From Legionellaceae bacterium (GTDB taxonomy: Bacteria; Pseudomonadota; Gammaproteobacteria; Legionellales; Legionellaceae): 64,000 bases of DNA. A program made the position numbers and the translations under genes. Location of the stretch: the NCBI GenBank assembly GCA_018061965.1, contig JAGOTG010000001.1, positions 80,155-144,154 of the forward strand, read 5' to 3'. The notes below the pieces were generated by a model. It was not told the origin of the DNA. It saw only the letters and a program-made list of their open reading frames with translations, and searched no databases. Shown here one piece after another: positions 29,725 through 38,071 of the stretch; the stretch's first letter is position 1; the number at the start of each line of letters is the position of its first letter.

Positions 29725-30345
29725 TCACTGTTTAATTCCTCGTAAAGCTCTTTTATTAATGTAAGTATTAAGCGCTATGTGACTGGTATAACCCAGAACT
29801 TTTGCCATTTTTCTAATGGATAAACCATATCCAAGCAACTCTTTGATTTTTTCGATATCTTTATCAAATTTGCTTTTTTGTAGTGTGCCTTTTGGTTTGC
29901 CCAGTTTAATGCCCAGTCTTTTTTTAGACTGTAGTGCTTCTTTTGTTCTTAGGCTTATCATATCTCGCTCAAGTTCAGCAAATAATGAAAAAAGAGTAAT
30001 AATGATTTTGGAATTCATATCATGTTTTGATATGTCTAAACTCTGTTTAATGATAATCACACGAATGCTTCGTTTAATCATCGCATTAACCAGCGCGATG
30101 ATTTCAGCAGTACTCCGCCCCAAACGACTTAATTCAGTTACAACCAATGTGTCTGCATCATCAAGAGTTTGCAACAACTCATCGACCCGCCTTTGTTTAC
30201 TAGTCTTACGAGAAGAAATTGTAATTTCAATAAATGAATCAATCGTTATGGATTTATTACGAGCAAATTCTAACAATTCTAGTTTTTGATGGTTTAAGTC
30301 CTGTCTGTCAGTAGATGCGCGTAAATAAGCGACAGTTTTTCCCAT
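29725..30345 (-). CDS. tnpR: Serine recombinase (Tn3-type resolvase)
   Basis: Site-specific serine recombinase of 206 residues that resolves cointegrates formed during replicative Tn3 transposition. The N-terminal catalytic domain reads AYLRASTDRQ with nucleophile S11, followed by VVTELSRLGRS and AELERDMISLRTKEAL, the conserved E-R-x-x-I/L-x-x-R region. The C-terminal helix-turn-helix (about 160-195) includes GLSIRKMAKVLGY. It is divergent from the transposase with 136 bases between, the normal place for a res site. Length and motifs fit a resolvase/invertase; an invertase role is less likely given the neighbour. Confidence 0.9.
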   Translation of the reverse strand: MGKTVAYLRASTDRQDLNHQKLELLEFARNKSITIDSFIEITISSRKTSKQRRVDELLQTLDDADTLVVTELSRLGRSTAEIIALVNAMIKRSIRVIIIKQSLDISKHDMNSKIIITLFSLFAELERDMISLRTKEALQSKKRLGIKLGKPKGTLQKSKFDKDIEKIKELLGYGLSIRKMAKVLGYTSHIALNTYINKRALRGIKQ

Positions 30346-30481
30346 AAATACAGCCCGTTAATTCTTAATGTCAATTGACAGTTAAAATAATACAAAATGA
30401 CATCTACTTTCAATGTATTTCAATTAATTATTTTAACGCTATAATAACGCTCGTTATTTCATAATCACCATGTAACGTCAT
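30346..30481. promoter_or_regulatory. Probable res site and divergent promoters of tnpR/tnpA
   Basis: The 136-base gap between the divergent recombinase and transposase genes contains the perfect palindrome TGTCAATTGACA (30369-30380), a nearby AATGACAT half-site, and AACGCTATAATAACGCTCGTT with a TATAAT core (about 30430-30450). Resolvase binding sites of Tn3 elements lie here and also regulate both genes. Exact subsites cannot be fixed by eye. Confidence 0.6.
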
Positions 30482-33400
30482 ATGCGCGCTAGCAATGAAA
30501 GACTTACCGTTCTCTCAGAAGCAGAACAAGCTGCTTTATATGAGATCCCAGACTTCGATGATGAGCAAAGATTGAACTATCTCAATCTCACCTGTGAAGA
30601 ACAGGCATTGATGCGTAATCGTGCTACATTACCTGCTCAAGTTCATTGTGCAATTCAGATTGGTTATTTTAAAGCCAAGCATATGTTTTTTCGATTTGAT
30701 TGGGAAGAGGTAGTCGAAGACGTTAGTTTTGTCATGAGCGAATATTTTCCAGAGTCTTTTTTTCGTGCAGCTTCTATCACAAAACATCAATATTACGCAC
30801 AATGCGATGCAATTGCTTCACATTTTGGTTATCGACTATGGTCGAAGGAATTCGAACCGTTATTGCTCGAGCAAGCTGAACAGATTCTTTGCCGTGACGT
30901 TACTCCGCAATTTATTGTGATGGAATTGCTGAGTTTTTTGCGAGAGCAAAAAATTATGCGCCCGGGATATACAACATTGCAAGTGATTGTTAGCAGAGCA
31001 TTGAATGCTGAGCGTAATCGCTTCAGCTCAATCCTTCGTGAATCACTGACAGAAGCCGACAAATCGGCATTACAAACACTCATTTTTGAAGAAAAGACGA
31101 AAACACTCTCTGGATTAGCAGATTTAAAACAGGATACAAAGGACTTTAAAGCGCGTATGATAAGCGCCGAATGTGATAAAATGCTCACAATAAAACCATT
31201 GTATCAATTGGCCACGTCCATGCTGCCCAAACTGAATTTATCTCATCAAAATATACAATATTATGCAAGCCTTGTTGATTACTATACTATCTACGATTTG
31301 CGTAAAAAACTAAAGTCTGAGCAAACTTATCTCTATCTTCTTTGCTACATATTGCAACGCTATTTGCATCTTAATGACAATTTAATAGATGCTTTTTATT
31401 TCAATCTTGGACAATTCGAAAAAGAGCTTAAACAGCAAGCGAAAGACGCTCATTCAGATTATGCTGTTAGTAAGCAGTCAGAGCTGGTTGCTATGAAGAA
31501 ATTGGCAAAATTATATGTCCAACAGGAGTTTTCAAATGAAACCAGTTTTGGTGAGGTACGCAAAGAGGCGTTTGCGATCATGCCAGAGGAAGAGTTGCGC
31601 GAGAAAGTACTCAATGATGAAAAAGAACTTAAATTAATCGATTTTCAATGGAAAATGGTCGATAGACACTTTCATAAATATAGATTGCAATTGCGTCCAT
31701 TGATCATGGCCATTGATTTTTCTTGTACGATACCTGATAGTCCTTGGTTTGAAGTCATCACTTGGTTTAAAGAAATTTTTGATAAAAACAATGAAATTAA
31801 CAAATATTCTGTTACTGATTGTCCTGAAAAAACAAGGCCAAAACGGTTGCAAGAATATTTGTTTAATAAAAATGCAAAGGGAGAGCAGAAATTTCATGGT
31901 GATCGATATGAGTTTTGGATCTACCGTCAACTAAAAAAGCGACTCAAAGCAGGAGAGCTTTATCTGGCAGACAGTGTTCATAATCGTTCATTACAACAAG
32001 AACTTAATACGGCTAATGAAAAAGGTGCATTGACCAAACCCTTGGATATCCCTGCTTTGAAACAGCCAATCAAAACATTACTGGATGAACGTCTTACAGA
32101 ATTACACACAGAATGGATGCGATTCAATAACGATTTTATTCAGGGTAAACTCAAGCACTTACTTTATGATGAAAAAACGCAAACTCTCCACCTGAAAAAA
32201 TCAGGAACAACTTCTGACGAAGAGATCCAGTATCGTTTTTATGAGCAATTGCCGCTATGCGATATTACAGATGTGCTTCGCTTTGTTAACGAACAGTGCC
32301 GTTATTTACCCGTTTTTACTCATATACAACCACGCTATACCAAATTACTTGCAGATGAGAACAGCCTGAATGCAGTCATTATCGCGCAAGCATTAAATAA
32401 TGGTAATTTAAATATGGCGGAAATCTCAGATATACCTTATGACAGACTTCTTGATGTTTATCAGTCTCGTGTACGATTACAAACATTAAAGCAAGGAAAT
32501 GATCTCATTAGCAATGATATTACGAATATGTCAATTTTCCCTTTTTACTCATTGGATATGGCTATTCTTTATGGCGGTGTCGATGGACAAAAGTATGAGG
32601 TTGAAAACCACACGCTCAAGGCCAGGCGTTCCAAGAAGTATTTTAAAAAAGGTAAAGGAGTTGTCGCATACACCATGTTGGTAAATCACATTCCATTGCA
32701 AACAGAGCTTATTGGTGCGCATGAACATGAAAGCTACTTTGCTTTTGATATATGGTACAACAATACAAGCAGTATTACGCCAGATGCTATTACGGGTGAT
32801 ATGCACCTCATTAATAAAACCAATTTTGCATTGATGGATTGGTTTGGTGGCAAGTTATGCCCACGTTTTACCAATTTGGAAGCGCAACGAAAACACTTGT
32901 ATTGCGGAGATAACCTCAACCAATACAATGATTGGTTAATCAAACCGGCCGATAAAATCGATTGCCAACTCATCGAAGAGGAATGGCCAAATATTGAACC
33001 AATTATTAGAGCTCTTGGCCTTAAAGAAATTTCACAAAGTATTTTAGTAAAAAAACTATGCAATTACACTGCTTCAAATCGTACCAGAAAGGCGATTTTT
33101 GAATATGACAAACTGGTTCGTAGTATCTATACCCTCAAATATTTGCAAGACAGGAAACTGCAACGCGATGTACATCGGTCACAAAATCGTGTGGAAGCTT
33201 ATCATAAATTGCGTGCTGCTATTGCCACAGCTTATGGCAAGAAACAATTATCTGGACGAAGTGATCGCGAAATTGAAATCAGTAATCAATGTGGTAGATT
33301 CATTGCAAATGCAATCATTCATTATAATTCTGCGATACTCTCAAAGCTGCAGCAAAAATACGAGGCTGAAGGAAATAAAAAAGGGCTAGCCATGCTGAGG

Positions 33401-33568
33401 AAAATTTCGCCCGTGGCTTGGCATCACATACATTTTCAGGGGCATTTTATTTTTTCTGATGAGAAACTCATTGATCTTGATAAAATTATAAGCAAAGTTA
33501 TTTTGCACGGAGTCAAACGTCGTGGAGTGGTCAATAAACGTCCGGAAATTTCGGCGGTTAGCGGCTAG
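30482..33568 (+). CDS. tnpA: Tn3-family transposase
   Basis: DDE transposase of 1028 residues, the normal size for TnpA of the Tn3 family, which pairs the terminal repeats and drives replicative transposition. The N-terminal DNA-binding region (from LSEAEQAALYEIPDFDDEQR) and the C-terminal catalytic half are intact without frameshifts. Recognisable segments include YSLDMAILYGGVDGQKYEV (around residue 690) and LIGAHEHESYFAFDIWYNN (around 745), which carry acidic residues of the catalytic core. The gene reads outwards, and its last codons and stop lie inside the right terminal repeat. It is divergent from the recombinase gene. Confidence 0.95.
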   Translation: MRASNERLTVLSEAEQAALYEIPDFDDEQRLNYLNLTCEEQALMRNRATLPAQVHCAIQIGYFKAKHMFFRFDWEEVVEDVSFVMSEYFPESFFRAASITKHQYYAQCDAIASHFGYRLWSKEFEPLLLEQAEQILCRDVTPQFIVMELLSFLREQKIMRPGYTTLQVIVSRALNAERNRFSSILRESLTEADKSALQTLIFEEKTKTLSGLADLKQDTKDFKARMISAECDKMLTIKPLYQLATSMLPKLNLSHQNIQYYASLVDYYTIYDLRKKLKSEQTYLYLLCYILQRYLHLNDNLIDAFYFNLGQFEKELKQQAKDAHSDYAVSKQSELVAMKKLAKLYVQQEFSNETSFGEVRKEAFAIMPEEELREKVLNDEKELKLIDFQWKMVDRHFHKYRLQLRPLIMAIDFSCTIPDSPWFEVITWFKEIFDKNNEINKYSVTDCPEKTRPKRLQEYLFNKNAKGEQKFHGDRYEFWIYRQLKKRLKAGELYLADSVHNRSLQQELNTANEKGALTKPLDIPALKQPIKTLLDERLTELHTEWMRFNNDFIQGKLKHLLYDEKTQTLHLKKSGTTSDEEIQYRFYEQLPLCDITDVLRFVNEQCRYLPVFTHIQPRYTKLLADENSLNAVIIAQALNNGNLNMAEISDIPYDRLLDVYQSRVRLQTLKQGNDLISNDITNMSIFPFYSLDMAILYGGVDGQKYEVENHTLKARRSKKYFKKGKGVVAYTMLVNHIPLQTELIGAHEHESYFAFDIWYNNTSSITPDAITGDMHLINKTNFALMDWFGGKLCPRFTNLEAQRKHLYCGDNLNQYNDWLIKPADKIDCQLIEEEWPNIEPIIRALGLKEISQSILVKKLCNYTASNRTRKAIFEYDKLVRSIYTLKYLQDRKLQRDVHRSQNRVEAYHKLRAAIATAYGKKQLSGRSDREIEISNQCGRFIANAIIHYNSAILSKLQQKYEAEGNKKGLAMLRKISPVAWHHIHFQGHFIFSDEKLIDLDKIISKVILHGVKRRGVVNKRPEISAVSG

Positions 33569-33574
33569 GATACC
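33543..33574 (-). repeat. Right terminal inverted repeat of the transposon
   Basis: Plus strand starts CGGAAATTTCG and ends GGTTAGCGGCTAGGATACC. Its reverse complement matches the left end at 29 of 32 positions. The transposase stop codon lies inside it. Confidence 0.92.
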
Positions 33575-33579
33575 ATTTA
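33575..33579. repeat. Target-site duplication, right copy (ATTTA)
   Basis: Second copy of ATTTA, immediately outside the right terminal repeat. Confidence 0.9.
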
Positions 33580-34590
33580 GCGTATTTTAAGGAAGATATG
33601 TATGCTCCCATTACAATTGATGATGAACGTTATTATTTGCGTCCGATGAATTGTCCTCATCACCACCAGATTTATAAAAGTGAAAAACGCTCATACCGAG
33701 ATTTGCCGCTTCGTATTGCTGAATATGGTAATGCATTTCGGTATGAAGCTAGTGGCGCACTATCTGGACTGATGCGTACACGGGGATTTTGTCAAAATGA
33801 TGCCCATATTTATTGCCGTGAAGATCAAGCAGAAGATGAATTTGCTAATGTATTGAAGTTATACATGTACTACTACGAGGTATTAGGTATCAAAGATTAT
33901 TATATGCGGCTTTCAAAACCAGATTTAACCCAAGGTGATAAATACATTAACCATCCAGAACCATGGGAAAAAGCACTATCCATAATAAGAGGCGCAATGC
34001 AAAAAGTGAATTTCCCCTATATTGAAGTAGATGGTGAAGCCGCGTTTTATGGACCAAAGATTGACGTCCAGATTAAAAGTGCTATTGGTACAGAATATAC
34101 AATTAGTACTAATCAACTGGATTTTATGACAGCCGAGCGCTTTGATTTGAATTATGTGGGTGATGATGGTGAGTCACACCGCGTGTATGTGATCCATCGT
34201 GCCCCATTAGGTTCTCATGAGCGGATGATTGCTTATTTAATTGAGCATTTTGCGGGTGCTTTTCCAGTATGGATGTCTCCTGTACAAGCATCGATTGTCC
34301 CTGTATCTGAAAAGCATATTGATTATTGTTTGAAAATAAAGCAATTGTTATTGAAGAGTGGACTAAGAGTTGAGGGGAATTTTTTAAACGAGACAATGAA
34401 TTACAAAATTAGAAACGCAGTTATGCAGAAAGTTCCTTATATTATTATTGTCGGTGATGAAGAAATTACTACGCAAACGATTTCTATTCGTGATCGTTCG
34501 GGCGATCAGAAGAAGAGTTTAGCTATAGATAAATTTATTGAGATGATTTGTCATGTTATTCATACCAAGTCGCTCAGTTTGTGGGAATAG
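33575..34590 (+). pseudogene. thrS: Threonyl-tRNA synthetase-like gene, 3' half
   Basis: Encodes the rest of the class II catalytic core and the anticodon-binding domain. Reading in frame from GCG at 33580 gives AYFKEDMYAPI, the natural continuation of SGHL in the 5' half. Zinc ligands are all present: cysteine in RPMNCPHH, histidine in NDAHIYC, and histidine in YVIHRAPLGSHER. The anticodon domain covers about the last 110 residues (from VQASIVPVSEKH). An ATG at 33598 could allow internal translation of a 330-residue fragment, but without the editing domain and motif 1 it should not charge tRNA. No obvious mutations have accumulated, so the insertion is probably recent. Confidence 0.9.
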
Positions 34591-34617
34591 TAAATTCAAT
34601 ATCCCGAATCATCCTTA

Positions 34618-34649
34618 TTTTAACTCCCTCGAATCTGGGGGAGTTAAAA
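34618..34649. terminator. Hairpin between convergent genes
   Basis: TTTTAACTCCC pairs perfectly with GGGAGTTAAAA (11 bp) around a short loop. It follows the thrS stop by 27 bases and faces the end of the leftward gene at 34772, so it may serve both directions. T-rich runs are within the stem rather than after it. Confidence 0.6.
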
Positions 34650-34771
34650 TACGTTTATATTGCTCAAAGCAGGGATGCAAGCCCGAGTTTTTCGTAAGTC
34701 ATGATATGTTATCTAACGTTTTGTTTTTTTTTCAGCTCTTCATGTTCAAAAGTTCAAGCCATGACGTCAAT

Positions 34772-36544
34772 TCAGACAGGCAACATATTCTGTCTAGACT
34801 CCATGCTTGGCTGCACTCGTTCTATTAATTCTAGGGTCTCCTGCTGGTTGACGCACTTTTTAGCCAGATGGGTTAATGACTCGGCAGGTTTAAATATTGA
34901 CCATCTCATATGCGCACAAAAAGCCTGTCTTTTTTTTGGATCTGGCGCGTTTTCTGTGTTTTGACACCGTTCCAAATGGTGCTCGAGCGCTTCGATTAAC
35001 TTTTCAATATAAGTGTGCCCCTCGGTGTCGAGGGTTTTATATGCATCGCCAGCATCCTGATGCAAGCGTTTAGCAACCAGGGGTTTTATGTTATAAACCC
35101 CTAAGCCATTATTGTCATGAATATCGTACCATTCCATCTTCAGCCGCGCTTCGCGTTGCAGCATTGCTTCGTAGTAACCTATTTCTTCATCGGTTAACAA
35201 ACCACGTTCGAATTTTTTAGATAATGAGCTAATGATTGCATCACAGTCTGCAAAGCAACTTACGTAATAAGAGCGAGCTAATTCCGCAAGGGTTGTATCA
35301 TTGTCAAATCCCAGTAATATTCTGTCATTGGTTTGAAAAGCATCTTGCTCATATCGGCTCCCGCGCCAATAAATAAGCAAGGTTTCAAATACCTGATTCT
35401 TTAAGTCAACATAAGAACTTGCTAGCACCATGCTAATATATAAAGTAGGAATCAGCATAATAATTTCAATGATCGCATGCATCGCAAATGGCACCATTAG
35501 GGAAAAGGCGAAGGCTACAAAACAGGTCATGATTAAGATGGGAATGGTTGCCCTGAATAAAAAAATCAATGGATTTTTCTCTAATTTTGCAATTTGCACA
35601 TATTCCATAAAAAATGAACGTAGCGGTTTTGCAAAAGCAAATAACACGGTTTTCAAAGTACTTACGTCGTCTGCAAGAGCCACATAATTATAGATGTCGA
35701 TATTCTCAAGTATCCAACCAGCGGGTTCTCTTAGCCCAAGTATGCCAAACAAAAGATGAACATTAGCTATACGATCTATCTGTTCTTTGGTTTTCTTGAT
35801 ACTTCTTTGTTGGCTGATGCGACTGATTAAATATGAAAAACTAGTCTTTAAATCCGGAAAAGTGTTGGTGTCCCTGTGGCTTTTGTAACGTTTTAAATAT
35901 TTTTTAAATTCTTTGATTAACAAATTTTTTTTTTCCGATTTATTCGTGTTGGAATAATATAGCTGCATGGCGATAGCATAGAATAGAGTGTCGAGTTCCA
36001 TGCCTATATACCCAGCTTTATAGAAAAGAAAACCAATTTTCTGTTTCGTATCGTTGATAAATTCAAGTTTTCTGATTTCGATTTGTTCTCTAATATTGAC
36101 TATACTGGCTTCAGTATCTGAGTTAAACGAGTTTTCCCAGTTAGCAACGCACTGCATTATAGGTTGCTTTGCTACAACATAAGAATCATATAACTCGGCG
36201 GTATAAGGTTTGTTTATTAGAATAGTTTGTTCCGCCGAATCAATAAAAACATATTTTGCGATCCATTTTTTCAATATCGCTGTGTAAATTAATTTTTTTA
36301 GACTGCCGAAACCCCGCTCTTTCTCCACGTCGGCGCGAGCCCGTCGTATGTCAATAATTTTTTGATTAGATCGCAACGCTGCATTATCTGCATACCCTCT
36401 AAACTGAGTGGTTCGACTCTCAAAAGTGGTTAATATCAATTTTATATTTTTGCTTTCTTCTGTATGGAAGAAAGCCTCTAATTCTAAATCAGGAACAAGC
36501 GCAATACCTGGTATAATCTTGTCAAAATAAGCATTGTTTGGCAT
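34772..36544 (-). CDS. Orphan helical membrane protein, effector-like
   Basis: A 590-residue protein of no recognised family. The N-terminal 320 residues look mostly alpha-helical and charged (for example RRARADVEKERG). One long hydrophobic block at about 328-372 (TIPILIMTCFVAFAFSLMVP then HAIIEIIMLIPTLYISMVLA) would make two membrane passes. The C-terminal 200 residues are again soluble and helical. It is a single gene, convergent with the thrS remnant and divergent from 36899. The soluble-membrane-soluble layout and lack of known relatives match other orphans in this window; a secreted role is inference only. Confidence 0.6.
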   Translation of the reverse strand: MPNNAYFDKIIPGIALVPDLELEAFFHTEESKNIKLILTTFESRTTQFRGYADNAALRSNQKIIDIRRARADVEKERGFGSLKKLIYTAILKKWIAKYVFIDSAEQTILINKPYTAELYDSYVVAKQPIMQCVANWENSFNSDTEASIVNIREQIEIRKLEFINDTKQKIGFLFYKAGYIGMELDTLFYAIAMQLYYSNTNKSEKKNLLIKEFKKYLKRYKSHRDTNTFPDLKTSFSYLISRISQQRSIKKTKEQIDRIANVHLLFGILGLREPAGWILENIDIYNYVALADDVSTLKTVLFAFAKPLRSFFMEYVQIAKLEKNPLIFLFRATIPILIMTCFVAFAFSLMVPFAMHAIIEIIMLIPTLYISMVLASSYVDLKNQVFETLLIYWRGSRYEQDAFQTNDRILLGFDNDTTLAELARSYYVSCFADCDAIISSLSKKFERGLLTDEEIGYYEAMLQREARLKMEWYDIHDNNGLGVYNIKPLVAKRLHQDAGDAYKTLDTEGHTYIEKLIEALEHHLERCQNTENAPDPKKRQAFCAHMRWSIFKPAESLTHLAKKCVNQQETLELIERVQPSMESRQNMLPV

Positions 36545-36898
36545 TAGAACACCTCTTTCGAATTGCTTGATTGTGCTCCATCCTTGAAAATCAATTTGAT
36601 TAATAATTGGTCATTAAAAAGCTCTTTATTATTTTTTTCTTTGTGTTGGCGAAATATATTAGATGCGCTAACTTTAGTAAAATTAATAATTATAATGTTT
36701 GTTATTAGAAAATCTAATTGTTTTGGGCGCAATCAAACGCATTCACTCCGTTAAGCTAGGCTTTGGTTTTGTGATTTTAATGGCCTGAATGAGTTTTTTT
36801 GCGCTTCTGATGCGCTGTTTGACTTCTTTTGATTTTTGCCATGCTTTGTGTTTTTCTGCCTATACTGTATGTAGACATGCAATTTTTGGAAATGCTTT
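36545..36898. promoter_or_regulatory. Divergent intergenic region, AT-rich
   Basis: 354 bases between two divergent orphan genes. A possible promoter for the rightward gene is TTGCCA (36836-36841) and TATACT (36861-36866), spaced 19 bases. The rest is AT-rich with no supported small gene or RNA. Confidence 0.35.
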
Positions 36899-38041
36899 AT
36901 GCAGGACAAGCTGTGCATCATAATAAGCAGTGTATATGCTGAGACCGAGTCGGTTTTGAATGCAGAGGTGCAAAGAGATTTAACTACTGTAAAAGAAACC
37001 TTATCCGACCATACCTGTGTTGAAATAACAGTTCCTGTAATTGCTGGTGAGACGTCTGCTAAAAGATTGACAGCGCAAGTTCTTGAAACAATTCAGAGTC
37101 GTTATGCCACATGCCACATTGTTCTTAATACTCATGGCGCTGGTGGTGTCAACGATATCAAAGATGAATGTGTGAAAATGGTCGTGCAGGATATGTCTGA
37201 AAAAGGGATTCCTATCACCCAACTTAGTGCATTACAGTGTAACGGAATGTTGGGGCAATCAGCCACGGAAGTACGTGCGGCAAATCCTATGATACCCTTG
37301 CACGCAACCGTATCCGCAAAAAAAGCTAGCATGGAAATTTTACAAGCAAAACTAAATGCCATGATTACTAAAGAAGCGCAGAATTTTGATATCTTTGGAT
37401 TTGGTAGTGCTTACGATCCTATTTCAGAGAAAGAGGCTGTGGTTGATCTTCTCAATGGGGAAGGAGGCGTAACTCTAAACGTCTCCACTGCACGCTATAT
37501 CCCTGTTTCGCCTACGCGCTATGCAACCCAAATATTGAAAAATGTCGAGATTATAGAGCAGTCTAAAGCTACAGAGCGCTATCAATCAATGCCTGCTTAT
37601 ATTCGTGCAACCAATATGCTCGGATTAGCTATAACCGAGATGAAGGAAAAGGTTTTTTTTCATTTAGAAAACTGTCAACCAATCCCTGCTGAGTTTCAGC
37701 CCTTATTAACAGCGGTAGAAGACTATTGTCGAGCGCCTCATAGGGATCGGCCGCAAGCAGTACCCCTGCCTTTGGATGCCAGTAATTTTGTTAGAATGTA
37801 TAAATATTGGCTGAAAGATAAAAAGGTACATTCAGATGAACGGATTGGTGTATTTAAAAAATATTCTGAAACGGTTTTAATTGAGGCGACTATCAGTGCC
37901 AAGGCCCAGCTTAGAGCGTTAAGTACAGATGCGATTTCAGGAAGCCCCTATACCACCGAAGAGGATTTTAGTTCGGAGGAAAATCCTTATGAAAATGATT
38001 CTGGGATGGATGTCGGCGGAAAAAAAACAGGGCGGTTTTAG
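36899..38041 (+). CDS. Orphan protein with clan-CD cysteine-protease-like pattern (paralogue A)
   Basis: A 380-residue protein with no family I can name. Residues 72-80 read CHIVLNTHG and 107-116 read TQLSALQCNG. A hydrophobic strand ending in His-Gly, then about 35 residues later a hydrophobic strand ending in Cys, is the catalytic layout of clan-CD cysteine peptidases (caspases, gingipains, MARTX CPD). H79 and C114 are conserved in the convergent paralogue at 38072-39187. The C-terminal 150 residues are helical, with an acidic Ser/Glu-rich tail (TTEEDFSSEENPYEND). No signal peptide. A protease role is a hypothesis; a non-catalytic Rossmann-like protein is the alternative. Confidence 0.6.
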   Translation: MQDKLCIIISSVYAETESVLNAEVQRDLTTVKETLSDHTCVEITVPVIAGETSAKRLTAQVLETIQSRYATCHIVLNTHGAGGVNDIKDECVKMVVQDMSEKGIPITQLSALQCNGMLGQSATEVRAANPMIPLHATVSAKKASMEILQAKLNAMITKEAQNFDIFGFGSAYDPISEKEAVVDLLNGEGGVTLNVSTARYIPVSPTRYATQILKNVEIIEQSKATERYQSMPAYIRATNMLGLAITEMKEKVFFHLENCQPIPAEFQPLLTAVEDYCRAPHRDRPQAVPLPLDASNFVRMYKYWLKDKKVHSDERIGVFKKYSETVLIEATISAKAQLRALSTDAISGSPYTTEEDFSSEENPYENDSGMDVGGKKTGRF

Positions 38042-38071
38042 GCAATGTCCTCCAATGTCAAACAGTCCCTG

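Larger units (their letters stand above)
9814..33574. mobile_element. Tn3-family transposon carrying an NRPS-PKS biosynthetic cluster
   Basis: A 23,761-bp element bounded by 32-bp inverted repeats (29/32 matches) and a 5-bp ATTTA duplication, with its own transposase (30482-33568) and serine recombinase (29725-30345) at the right end. Cargo from right to left: desaturase-like enzyme, NRPS-PKS, NRPS, DapF-like epimerase, orphan membrane protein, MFS exporter, an IS200-type relic and an aspartyl/asparaginyl hydroxylase-like enzyme. Removing one ATTTA plus the element rejoins the two thrS halves in frame. Most of the cargo is visibly more AT-rich than the flanking chromosome, consistent with import. 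Everything expected of a unit transposon is present; whether it still moves is untested. Confidence 0.93.

Noticed and set aside
33598-34590. An independent gene starting at the ATG at 33598
   Set aside because: The sequence is the uninterrupted second half of ThrRS and lacks the editing domain and motif 1; treated as the 3' part of the split gene.
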